The position numbers and the translations under genes are program-made. From Pseudomonas aegrilactucae (GTDB lineage: Bacteria > Pseudomonadota > Gammaproteobacteria > Pseudomonadales > Pseudomonadaceae), in contig NZ_JAHTBI010000001.1 in the NCBI RefSeq assembly GCF_019168305.1, positions 62,001 to 126,000 of the forward strand: 64,000 nucleotides of DNA, written 5' to 3'. Below, piece after piece: positions 24,218-31,766 of the stretch. Position 1 is the first letter of the stretch, and each line of letters begins with the position of its first letter. Below the pieces are notes generated by a model. The model was not told where the DNA came from. It was given only the letters and a program-made list of their open reading frames with translations, and did no database searches.

Positions 24218-26026
24218 ATGTCCAAGAAAATTTTCGTAACCGACACGATTCTGCGCGACGCTCACCAGTCCCTGCTGGCCACCCGCATGCGTACCGACGA
24301 CATGCTGCCGATCTGCGACAAGCTCGACAAGGTCGGCTACTGGTCGCTGGAAGTCTGGGGCGGCGCGACCTTCGACGCCTGCGTACGCTTCCTCAAGGAA
24401 GACCCATGGGAGCGCCTGCGCAAGCTGCGCGCCGCGCTGCCCAACACCCGCCTGCAAATGCTGCTGCGCGGCCAGAACCTGCTCGGCTACCGTCATTACA
24501 GCGATGACGTGGTCAAGGCGTTCGTGGCCAAGGCGGCGGTCAACGGCATCGACGTGTTCCGCATTTTCGACGCCATGAACGACGTGCGTAACCTGCGCGT
24601 GGCCATCGAGGCTGTGAAAGCGGCCGGCAAGCATGCCCAGGGCACCATCGCCTACACCACAAGCCCCGTGCACACCACCGAGGCCTTTGTGGCCCAGGCC
24701 AAGCAGATGGAAGCCATGGGCTGCGACTCCATCGCGATCAAGGACATGGCCGGCTTGCTGACCCCGTTTGCTACCGGCGAACTGGTCAAGGCGCTCAAGG
24801 CCGAACAGTCGCTGCCGGTATTTATCCACAGCCATGACACTGCCGGCCTGGCCGCCATGTGTCAGCTCAAGGCCATCGAGAACGGCGCCGACCATATCGA
24901 CACCGCCATCTCCAGCTTCGCCTGGGGCACCAGCCATCCGGGCACCGAGTCGATGGTGGCGGCGCTCAAGGGCAGCGAGTTCGACACCGGCCTGGACCTG
25001 CAACTGCTGCAGGAAATCGGTCTGTACTTCTATGCCGTGCGCAAGAAGTACCACCAGTTCGAAAGCGAGTTCACCGCCGTCGACACCCGTGTGCAGGTCA
25101 ATCAGGTGCCGGGCGGCATGATTTCCAACCTGGCCAACCAGCTCAAGGAGCAGGGCGCGCTCAACCGCATGAACGAAGTACTGGCCGAGATCCCGCGGGT
25201 GCGTGAAGACCTTGGCTTCCCGCCGCTGGTCACGCCCACTTCGCAGATCGTCGGCACCCAGGCGTTCTTCAACGTGCTGGCCGGCGAGCGCTACAAGACC
25301 ATCACCAACGAGGTGAAGCTGTACCTGCAGGGTGGCTACGGCAAGGCGCCGGGGGTGGTCGACGAGACGCTGCGCCGCCAGGCCATCGGCAGCGAAGACG
25401 TGATCGACGTGCGCCCCGCCGACCTGCTCAAGCCGGAAATGACCAAGCTGCGGGCCGACATCGGCAGCCTGGCCAAGTCCGAAGAGGACGTGCTGACTTT
25501 CGCCATGTTCCCGGACATCGGGCGCAAGTTCCTCGAAGAGCGCGAAGCCGGCACGCTGACCCCTGAAGTACTGCTGCCGATTCCGGAAGCCGGCGCCGTG
25601 GCCTCGGCCGGGGGCGAGGGCGTGCCGACCGAGTTCGTCATCGACGTGCACGGCGAGACCTACCGCGTCGACATCACCGGTGTGGGCGTCAAGGCCGAAG
25701 GCAAGCGTCACTTCTACCTGTCCATCGACGGCATGCCCGAAGAAGTGGTGTTCGAGCCGCTCAACGAGTTCGTCGGCGGTGGCAGCAGCAAGCGCAAGCA
25801 GGCCAGCGCGCCGGGCCATGTCAGCACCACCATGCCGGGCAACATCGTCGATGTGCTGGTCAAGGAAGGCGACACGGTCAAGGCCGGCCAGGCGGTGCTG
25901 ATCACCGAGGCGATGAAGATGGAGACCGAAGTGCAATCGGCCATTGCCGGCAAGGTTACCGCCATCCATGTGGCCAAGGGCGACCGGGTCAACCCGGGTG
26001 AGATCCTGATCGAGATCGAAGGCTGA
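24218..26026 (+). CDS. pycB: Pyruvate carboxylase subunit B (carboxyltransferase and biotin carrier)
   Basis: Transfers CO2 from carboxybiotin to pyruvate to give oxaloacetate. The 602-residue protein resembles OadA: HMGL-like TIM barrel (TDTILRDAHQSLLATRMR, GGATFDACVRFL, IAIKDMAG, IHSHDTAGLA; metal-binding residues), a conserved carboxyltransferase domain (about 290-450), and a C-terminal biotinyl domain with EAMKME, biotinylated Lys about residue 567. Start ATG 24218 follows GAGGAA. No membrane oxaloacetate decarboxylase subunits are present, so it is carboxylase not decarboxylase. A clean terminator follows. Confidence 0.95.
   Translation: MSKKIFVTDTILRDAHQSLLATRMRTDDMLPICDKLDKVGYWSLEVWGGATFDACVRFLKEDPWERLRKLRAALPNTRLQMLLRGQNLLGYRHYSDDVVKAFVAKAAVNGIDVFRIFDAMNDVRNLRVAIEAVKAAGKHAQGTIAYTTSPVHTTEAFVAQAKQMEAMGCDSIAIKDMAGLLTPFATGELVKALKAEQSLPVFIHSHDTAGLAAMCQLKAIENGADHIDTAISSFAWGTSHPGTESMVAALKGSEFDTGLDLQLLQEIGLYFYAVRKKYHQFESEFTAVDTRVQVNQVPGGMISNLANQLKEQGALNRMNEVLAEIPRVREDLGFPPLVTPTSQIVGTQAFFNVLAGERYKTITNEVKLYLQGGYGKAPGVVDETLRRQAIGSEDVIDVRPADLLKPEMTKLRADIGSLAKSEEDVLTFAMFPDIGRKFLEEREAGTLTPEVLLPIPEAGAVASAGGEGVPTEFVIDVHGETYRVDITGVGVKAEGKRHFYLSIDGMPEEVVFEPLNEFVGGGSSKRKQASAPGHVSTTMPGNIVDVLVKEGDTVKAGQAVLITEAMKMETEVQSAIAGKVTAIHVAKGDRVNPGEILIEIEG
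24822..24830 (+). other. Exact DnaA-box 9-mer in pycB
   Basis: TTATCCACA encodes part of VFIHSHD, a conserved metal-ligand stretch, so here the amino-acid sequence may explain the 9-mer. Isolated copy. Confidence 0.3.
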
Positions 26027-26058
26027 ATAACGCCTTCATCTGCAAGCGGTTAACCTCT

Positions 26059-26083
26059 GGGGAGCAAATGCTCCCCTTTTTTT
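26059..26083 (+). terminator. Intrinsic terminator of pycAB
   Basis: GGGGAGC-AAAT-GCTCCCC stem (26059-26076) followed by seven T, 32 bp past the pycB stop. Confidence 0.92.
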
Positions 26084-26098
26084 GCCTTCATATCTGCG

Positions 26099-26234
26099 TT
26101 TTAATGCAGTTTTTGCTGCGGTTGTGATTTATCGAGTGTATTTTAATGCAGAGTAAACCGTTCTGATCACATAAAATTGCACTATATTGCAGAAGCGGCG
26201 CACGCCTCCTTATTGAACGTGCAGTAAATTGCAG
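26099..26234. promoter_or_regulatory. TGCAG repeat array in front of the hipA-hipB pair (candidate operator)
   Basis: TTTTAATGCAG occurs at 26099-26109 and identically at 26141-26151; related ATTGCAG copies end at 26192 and 26234. The final G positions (26109, 26151, 26192, 26234) are spaced 42, 41 and 42 bp, four helical turns. The last two belong to TGCA-N6-TGCA elements at 26178-26191 and 26220-26233. The AT-rich block ends 8 bp before the hipA start. It looks like a cooperative operator for the downstream HTH protein; that role is inferred. Confidence 0.6.
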
Positions 26235-26242
26235 GCTCCCTT

Positions 26243-27568
26243 ATGCACCTGATCACACTGCAGCTCCATGCCGACGGAAAATGGCAGGACGCAATGGTCC
26301 TCAACTTCGCCCGGCCAGAAAATGGTTTTCTGGGGTCGTGCGAGATGGCTTATACGTCGGACTACATCCGTGCCAACCTCGATGCCTACCAGAGCACCTT
26401 CTGCCATGCGGTAAGTGCCAGATTACCGGTGGATTTCGACTCTCACCGGATGCCACAGGCGCCTGCCTTTATCCATGACATTGCACCTTCGGGCGCGGCC
26501 AGGCGCTTTCTGCTCAAGCATATCGGCCACGACAAGCCGGCGGGCCTGAGCGATGACATGTTTCTGCTGGCGCGCAGCACCCCGGCGCCCATCGGCAACT
26601 TGCGCGTCAAGGAGTCAATGGCGCTGGTGGACACGACGGCGCCCATGGGGTTTACCCGTGAGGAAGTAGTGACCCGCGATCAGCGTTTTCTGGAGTACGC
26701 GTATGAGCAAGGCGCGGCGATTGGCGGCGCTACGGGTGCCGGTGGCGAAGCACCCAAGTTGCTGCTCACCGAGGGCTGGAATGGGCGCCTGTACCCGGAT
26801 GCGGTGCTTCCAGACAGCGAAGCCACCTGCCACTGGTTCGTGAAGTTTTCCCGCAACCAGGCGCTTAACAATGACCAGGACATCCTGCGGGCCGAGTACC
26901 TGTATTACAAGGCGCTGGACGCCGTAGGCATCGAGACGGTGGCCAGTTCAGAACTGGCGCTAGAGGAAGGCAGCAAGCCCAGCCTGTGGATGAAGCGCTT
27001 TGATCGTCGCGTAGATGAGCAGGGGGTAGAGCGCCTGGCGGTGGAGTCGATCTATTCGCTGGCTGGGATCACGGTACCAGGCAGCCGAATGGAGCATGTG
27101 CGCGTCATCGGCATGCTGGTGAAGCTGTGGCGCGACGCGGGGCAGAGCGCCGAAGTGCCCGACTTGATCGCCGACTACATGCGCCGCGACCTGATCAACA
27201 AAATACTGGGCAACTCGGATAATCATGGACGCAACACTGCAATCATTCGCACAGTCGACAGCCTTCGGCTGGCACCGATCTATGACCTCGCGCCCATGGT
27301 AATGGACGCCGAAGGCATCACTCGCACGACCAAATGGCCGTTGATGGTGGAGCGCGCTGGGGAGATCGATTGGCGCGCTGCCTGCGAAAGCCTGGCGCCG
27401 TTGATCGACCCCCAGCATGCCTTCGAGCGTTTGCGCAGCGATGCCCAGGCCTTGATGGGGTTGCCTGATTTGCTTAGCGAAAGCGGCTTGCCCGCGAGCG
27501 TGATGAATCACCCGGCCATTGCCCTGAAAAACCTCGAGCAACGCATGAAGGAATGGGCACTGATATGA
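26243..27568 (+). CDS. HipA-family serine/threonine kinase-like toxin
   Basis: A 441-residue HipA-like protein. The N-terminal about 105 residues form the HipA N1-like subdomain. Then come a glycine-rich loop (GGATGAGGEAPKL), HWFVKFSRN with the ATP-binding Lys, SLWMKRFDRR, the catalytic loop GNSDNHGRN (about 323-331) and YDLAPM (about 347-352). In HipA this fold phosphorylates glutamyl-tRNA synthetase; the target here is unknown. There is no Ser in the Gly-rich loop. It is followed, overlapping by four bases, by an HTH protein, the reverse of classical hipBA order. Confidence 0.85.
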   Translation: MHLITLQLHADGKWQDAMVLNFARPENGFLGSCEMAYTSDYIRANLDAYQSTFCHAVSARLPVDFDSHRMPQAPAFIHDIAPSGAARRFLLKHIGHDKPAGLSDDMFLLARSTPAPIGNLRVKESMALVDTTAPMGFTREEVVTRDQRFLEYAYEQGAAIGGATGAGGEAPKLLLTEGWNGRLYPDAVLPDSEATCHWFVKFSRNQALNNDQDILRAEYLYYKALDAVGIETVASSELALEEGSKPSLWMKRFDRRVDEQGVERLAVESIYSLAGITVPGSRMEHVRVIGMLVKLWRDAGQSAEVPDLIADYMRRDLINKILGNSDNHGRNTAIIRTVDSLRLAPIYDLAPMVMDAEGITRTTKWPLMVERAGEIDWRAACESLAPLIDPQHAFERLRSDAQALMGLPDLLSESGLPASVMNHPAIALKNLEQRMKEWALI

Positions 27569-27840
27569 CGGTCTCGATCGAAGTTCGCGGCCTGCTGATC
27601 GAAAGCGTGCGTGAAGGCATTGCCGATGGCACGCTGGAACTGGGGGCGGCGGTACGGCGTCTGCGCACAGAAGTGGCGAAGCTGCACCAGGCCCAGTTTG
27701 CGCGCATGTGCAAGATCTCGGTGCGCACCCTCATCCAGATCGAACAGGGTGAGGGCAACCCGACGCTGAAGTCATTGAATGCCGTGTTCCGGCCTTTCGG
27801 CTTGCAGATGGGCGTGGTCAAGCGGCCCCGTGCGCTGTAG
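27565..27840 (+). CDS. HipB-like XRE-family antitoxin/repressor
   Basis: A 91-residue protein with an XRE-type helix-turn-helix in its second half (LGAAVRRLRTEVAKLHQAQF, CKISVRTLIQIEQGEGNPTL), ending in LNAVFRPFGLQMGVV, as in HipB-like antitoxins. It probably neutralises the upstream HipA kinase and represses the operon through the repeat array at 26099-26234. The ATG at 27565 overlaps the hipA stop (ATGA), implying coupling; an in-frame ATG four codons earlier (27553) lies within hipA. Lowest translation order for the antitoxin is atypical. Confidence 0.85.
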   Translation: MTVSIEVRGLLIESVREGIADGTLELGAAVRRLRTEVAKLHQAQFARMCKISVRTLIQIEQGEGNPTLKSLNAVFRPFGLQMGVVKRPRAL

Positions 27841-27876
27841 AGGCGCGCCCCCTTGCCAGCGAAGGGTGCAGCGCAC

Positions 27877-28692
27877 CTAACGCTGGTATCCCCTGCCGTA
27901 ATACCGCTCCAGCCGCGCCTGCACCAGCTCCAGGCCGAACGACAGCAGCCAGTAGATCACCGCCGCCGTGGTCAGCATCTCCAGGTAGCGATAGCTGGAA
28001 CGGCCATAGGATTGCGCCAGGAACATCACTTCCCACACCCCCATCACCGAAATAAGTGATGAATCCTTGAGCATCGAGATGAACTGGTTGGCGGTCGGCG
28101 GAATGATCGTGCGCATCGCCTGGGGCAGGGTCACGCTCCAGAAGATCGTCGCCGGGCGCATGCCCAGCGCCAGTGCTGCCTGCCGCTGGCCTTGCGCCAC
28201 GCCGATGATGCCGGCGCGGAAGATCTCGCTCAGGTACGCCCCGTAGTTCAGCGACAGCGCCACGACCCCGGCGGTAATCGCCCCTGGCACTATCTGCAAC
28301 TGCGGCAGGCCCAGGTAGATCAGCATGATCTGGATCAGCAGCGGTGTGCCGCGAAAGAACGAGGTATAGAAGCTGGCCACGCCAAACAGCACTGCGCTGC
28401 TCGACAAGCGCGCCAGTGCCGCAGCAAACCCCAGCAGCACCGATACGACGATCGAGCACAGGCACACGAACAAGGTCAGCGCCGCACCCTGCAGAAAGCC
28501 GTTGGGCCCCAGCCTGAAACCGGCCAGGTTGGGGAACTTGTCGGCAATGATCGAGAACTTCAGGTCAAAGCTCAGGAAAAACGCGACAAACAGCAGAAAC
28601 AGCGCGAGCCAGGTCAGGTACAGGCGTGTGCGAAAGCCGAACAGGCGCCTGAACCCCGCGAGGGTGACCACTAAACGTTCGTAAGCACTCAT
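27877..28692 (-). CDS. Polar amino acid ABC transporter permease
   Basis: A 271-residue inner-membrane permease of the HisM/GlnP family: an N-terminal extension with one transmembrane segment, then the BPD domain (ALTLFVCLCSIVVSVLLG) with the ATPase-docking EAA loop (AYLSEIFRAGIIGVAQGQRQAALALGM compressed here to its core EIFRAGIIGVAQGQ). It is translationally coupled to the upstream binding-protein gene (overlap 28689-28692). No ATP-binding subunit gene is adjacent, so the ATPase must be encoded elsewhere or shared. Confidence 0.88.
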   Translation of the reverse strand: MSAYERLVVTLAGFRRLFGFRTRLYLTWLALFLLFVAFFLSFDLKFSIIADKFPNLAGFRLGPNGFLQGAALTLFVCLCSIVVSVLLGFAAALARLSSSAVLFGVASFYTSFFRGTPLLIQIMLIYLGLPQLQIVPGAITAGVVALSLNYGAYLSEIFRAGIIGVAQGQRQAALALGMRPATIFWSVTLPQAMRTIIPPTANQFISMLKDSSLISVMGVWEVMFLAQSYGRSSYRYLEMLTTAAVIYWLLSFGLELVQARLERYYGRGYQR

Positions 28693-29510
28693 TTACTGAT
28701 ATCGGCGCCGATCCACTTCTGCGACAGCTTGGTCAGGGTGCCGTCCTGCTTGAGCTCGGCAAACACCTGGCGAACCTTGGCATCCCACTGCGCGTCGCCT
28801 TTCTCGATGGCTACCGAGTTCGGCTCTTCGTACAGCGGCACGCCGGCCAGCTTGAAGCGCTTGTCCTGGTCCAGGCGCGGTTGCGCGGTAACCAGGTTGG
28901 TGAGGATGGCATCCAGGCGCACACCAGCGCCCAGGCCCAGGTCCTGGAAGGCGACATTGTCGGTGTCGTACGGGGCAATCTGCACGTTCTCGAACGGGTA
29001 CTGCAACTGCTGGTCTTCAGCCCCCTCGATCACCAGGTTCTTGTTCAGGTAGCTCTCGTAGCTGGAGGCGCTGGTCAGGCCGACCTTCAGGCCGCTCAGG
29101 TCCTTGGCCGAATGAATGCGTTCGTCCTTGGCGTTGACCACGATCACGGCAGGCGAGGCGTAGTATTGCACCGGGAAGTCAAAGACTTCGGCGCGTGCCT
29201 TGCTCGGGGTCATCGAGCAGATGCAGATGTCGTAGCGACCGCTCCAGCGACCGGCGGCGATCACGTCCCAGGATGGCGTCTCAAGACGCAGCTTCACACC
29301 CAGCTTCTCGGCCACGGCCTTGGCCACGTCGACGTCGAAGCCGTCCAGCTGGTTCTGGTCGTTCAGGAACGAAAACGGCGGGTAGCTTTCCATCAGCACC
29401 CCGACCACTTCCTTGCGCGACTCCACGCGGTCCAGGGTGGCACCGGCAAAAACCTGGGTAGAGGCGCTCAGGGCCAGCAGGCCGGCACCCAGCAAAGTGG
29501 AAAGTCGCAT
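28689..29510 (-). CDS. Amino-acid-type ABC transporter periplasmic binding protein
   Basis: A 273-residue solute-binding protein of family 3 (SBP_bac_3). Signal peptide MRLSTLLGAGLLALSASTQVFA, then VVGVLMESYPPFSFLND, GFDVDVAKAVAEKLG and WDVIAAGRWSGRYDICICSMTPSKAR, all family landmarks. The ATG at 29510 is preferred over a GTG three codons upstream because GGTGA lies at suitable spacing. It is divergent from a homocysteine S-methyltransferase gene, which hints at a methionine-related ligand; this is only a guess from context. Confidence 0.88.
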   Translation of the reverse strand: MRLSTLLGAGLLALSASTQVFAGATLDRVESRKEVVGVLMESYPPFSFLNDQNQLDGFDVDVAKAVAEKLGVKLRLETPSWDVIAAGRWSGRYDICICSMTPSKARAEVFDFPVQYYASPAVIVVNAKDERIHSAKDLSGLKVGLTSASSYESYLNKNLVIEGAEDQQLQYPFENVQIAPYDTDNVAFQDLGLGAGVRLDAILTNLVTAQPRLDQDKRFKLAGVPLYEEPNSVAIEKGDAQWDAKVRQVFAELKQDGTLTKLSQKWIGADISK

Positions 29511-29619
29511 GAAGTTCACCAGAAAAAAGAGTTGTTAAATAAATCGGGTCCTGCATTAAATAGTTATAATAATTAACCTACTAGTAAGTTTTATTCATAT
29601 ATATAGAAGCGGAAGTTAT

Positions 29620-30519
29620 ATGGCCGATAAGTCGTTGGTGATTCTCGATGGCGGTATGGGGCGGGAGCTGCAGCGCCGAGGCGCGCCGTTCCGTCAACCG
29701 GAATGGTCGGCACTGGCCCTGAGCGAGGCGCCAGAGGCCGTGGTTGCGGTGCATGCTGCGTACATCGCCAGCGGCGCCCGGGTCATCACCAGCAACAGTT
29801 ATGCCGTCGTTCCGTTCCATATCGGTGAGCAGCGCTTTGCCGATGAAGGCCGTGCGCTGGCCAGCACCGCCGGGCAGTTGGCCCGTACCGCCGCCGATGC
29901 CAGCGCGGCGCCGGTGCGCGTCGCGGGTTCGCTGCCGCCGCTGTTCGGTTCCTACCGTCCCGACCTCTACGATGCCGCGCGTGCCGGCGAAGTGCTCAAG
30001 CCACTGGTTGAAGGCCTGGCCGAGCACGTCGACCTGTGGCTGGCCGAAACCCAGAGCGCAATCATCGAAGTGCAGGCCATCCGTGCCGGCCTGCCCCAGG
30101 ATGGCAAGCCCTTCTGGGTGTCGTTCACGCTGCAGGACGAAGACGTGGATGACGTGCCACGCCTGCGCTCCGGCGAGCCGGTGGCCGAAGCCGCCGAGGC
30201 GGTGGCCGCATTGGGCGTGCAGGCGCTGCTGTTCAACTGCAGCCAGCCGGAAGTGATCGGCGCGGCGATCGACGCGGCCAAGGCCACCTTCGAGCGCCTG
30301 GGCGCGGACATTGCCATCGGCGCCTATGCCAATGCCTTCCCGCCGCAACCCAAGGATGCCAAGGCCAACGATGGCCTGGACGAACTGCGCGAAGACCTCG
30401 ACCCGCCGGGCTACCTGAAGTGGGCCGCCGACTGGCGCCAACGTGGCGCCAGCCACCTGGGCGGCTGCTGTGGTATCGGTCCGGAGCACATCGCGGTGCT
30501 GGCGCAGAACCTGCGCTGA
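29620..30519 (+). CDS. Homocysteine S-methyltransferase family protein (MmuM-like)
   Basis: A 299-residue zinc enzyme of the homocysteine S-methyltransferase family, using S-methylmethionine or a related methyl donor to make methionine. It shows ILDGGMGRELQRRG at the start, ITSNSYAV, the first zinc Cys in LLFNCSQPEV, and the paired zinc cysteines in HLGGCCGIGPEH near the C-terminus. GGAAG precedes the ATG. It is divergent from an amino-acid ABC transporter across a 109-bp AT-rich promoter region, suggesting shared regulation. The donor substrate is not determined. Confidence 0.88.
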   Translation: MADKSLVILDGGMGRELQRRGAPFRQPEWSALALSEAPEAVVAVHAAYIASGARVITSNSYAVVPFHIGEQRFADEGRALASTAGQLARTAADASAAPVRVAGSLPPLFGSYRPDLYDAARAGEVLKPLVEGLAEHVDLWLAETQSAIIEVQAIRAGLPQDGKPFWVSFTLQDEDVDDVPRLRSGEPVAEAAEAVAALGVQALLFNCSQPEVIGAAIDAAKATFERLGADIAIGAYANAFPPQPKDAKANDGLDELREDLDPPGYLKWAADWRQRGASHLGGCCGIGPEHIAVLAQNLR

Positions 30520-30523
30520 AGGC

Positions 30524-31198
30524 TCAGGCGCCGCTACGGCAGGCTTGCAGCGTTCTGAGTTGACCCTCGGGGCGCTGGTTCTGCTCGCTCAACCAGCGTT
30601 CGAAGCCGGCGGCAATCGCCGGCCACTCCTCATCAAGGATGGAGTACCAGGCCGTGTCGCGGTTCTGGTCCTTGATCACCATGTGCTTGCGAAACACCCC
30701 CTCGAACTGGAACCCGAAACGCTCGGCCGCACGCCTGGAGCGCGCATTGTCGTTGTTGCACTTCCATTCCAGGCGCCGATTGCCCAGCTCGAACGCCTGC
30801 TTGCCCAGCAGGTAGACCGCCTCGGTGCCCTTGGGCGTGCGCTGCATCGCGGCGCCGAAGGCAATGTGGCCGATTTCGATGCGCCCTTGCTCCGGCACGA
30901 TCGACATCAGGCTGAGAATGCCCTCGGCCTGCCCGCTGGCCAGGTCGATCACGCTGTAGAACAGCGGGTCGGCGCTGGCCGCATTGCTGTCCAGCCAATG
31001 GTCGAAGTCTTCGCGTTCGGTGAACGGGCCGTAGGCCAGGTACTTCCACAGCGTCTGGTCTGCACCAGGGCCCTGGAACACCTCCCACAGGGCCTCGCGG
31101 TCGCGCCGCGGGTCGAGTTTTTCCAGGCGGATGAAGCGCCCCGCAAGGGGCGTGGGCTGCGGCGCTCTGGCCGGGCGCCAGTTCAACGGTGTGCTCAT
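30524..31198 (-). CDS. GNAT-family N-acetyltransferase (RimJ/RimL-like)
   Basis: A 224-residue GNAT protein: FIRLEKLDPRRDREALWEVF (strand beta1), FYSVIDLASGQAEGILSLM, IEIGHIAFGAAMQRTPKGTEAVYLL, then RRLEWKCNNDNARSRRAAERFGFQFEG, whose core RRLEWKCNNDNARSRR is the typical acetyl-CoA-binding region of the RimJ/RimL group. Substrate unknown; relatives modify small amines or protein N-termini. ATG 31198 has GGAG upstream. It follows a second GNAT gene by 14 bp, so the two form an operon divergent from the MocR regulator. Confidence 0.88.
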   Translation of the reverse strand: MSTPLNWRPARAPQPTPLAGRFIRLEKLDPRRDREALWEVFQGPGADQTLWKYLAYGPFTEREDFDHWLDSNAASADPLFYSVIDLASGQAEGILSLMSIVPEQGRIEIGHIAFGAAMQRTPKGTEAVYLLGKQAFELGNRRLEWKCNNDNARSRRAAERFGFQFEGVFRKHMVIKDQNRDTAWYSILDEEWPAIAAGFERWLSEQNQRPEGQLRTLQACRSGA

Positions 31199-31212
31199 GG
31201 GGACTGCTCCGA

Positions 31213-31659
31213 TTACAGGGCTTTGCGAAACTGGATGAAGCCTGGGCGCTCGGCCACCTGTTCGTACAGCGAGATGCCGCTGGCGTTGGTTTCGTGGGTC
31301 AGCCAGTGCACCTTGGCGCAGCCGTCCTGGCGCGCCGCGTGGTACACATGTTCGATCAACTGGCGGCCCACACCGCCGCGCCGCTGGCTGGCGTCCACGT
31401 ACAGATCCTGCAGGTAGCAGCTGTTTTCCACCGTCCAGTTGGAGCGGTGGTAGATCCAGTGGACCATGCCCACCGCCTTGCCGTCGACCCAGGCCAGCGC
31501 GGCGTGGGTCGGCTCGTTCGGGTCCAGCAGGCGCTGCCAGGTCACGGCGCTGACCGCATCCTCGATACGGGTTTCGTAGAAGCGCTGGTACGCCTGCCAC
31601 AAGGGCAGCCAGGCAGCATGGTCATCGGCATTCACGGCACGCAGGGTAACGGTAGACAT
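31213..31659 (-). CDS. GNAT-family N-acetyltransferase
   Basis: A 148-residue GNAT protein: TLRAVNADDHAAWLPLWQAY at the start, GMVHWIYHRS, then LQDLYVDASQRRGGVGRQLIEH with the Q/RxxGxG/A acetyl-CoA motif (RRGGVG), and WLTHETNASGISLYEQVAE. Acceptor substrate unknown. Start 31659 (MSTVTLRAV) has AAGGA seven bases upstream; an in-frame ATG five codons earlier is less well placed. First gene of a two-GNAT operon and divergent from the MocR regulator at 31767, which may control it. Confidence 0.87.
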   Translation of the reverse strand: MSTVTLRAVNADDHAAWLPLWQAYQRFYETRIEDAVSAVTWQRLLDPNEPTHAALAWVDGKAVGMVHWIYHRSNWTVENSCYLQDLYVDASQRRGGVGRQLIEHVYHAARQDGCAKVHWLTHETNASGISLYEQVAERPGFIQFRKAL

Positions 31660-31711
31660 CACAGGATCCTTCACGGGTGACAGGGGTTGGCGAATGGCTC
31701 CATGCTAGGCA

Positions 31712-31750
31712 GGCTATTGGCTTATGGTAAGAGCCATTTCAGGCTTATTT
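31712..31750. promoter_or_regulatory. GGCTTAT direct repeats in the GNAT/MocR divergent promoter
   Basis: GGCTATT (31712), GGCTTAT (31719) and GGCTTAT (31742) are direct repeats; the middle copy also forms an imperfect dyad GGCTTATGGTAAGAGCC (31719-31735). MocR regulators bind direct repeats in such divergent promoters. Candidate only. Confidence 0.4.
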
Positions 31751-31766
31751 GACAGGTCCAATATCC

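Noticed and set aside
26027-27840. Mobile element bringing in hipA-hipB
   Set aside because: No integrase, IS ends, flanking direct repeats or tRNA were seen; base composition of the genes resembles neighbours, only the promoter region is AT-rich.
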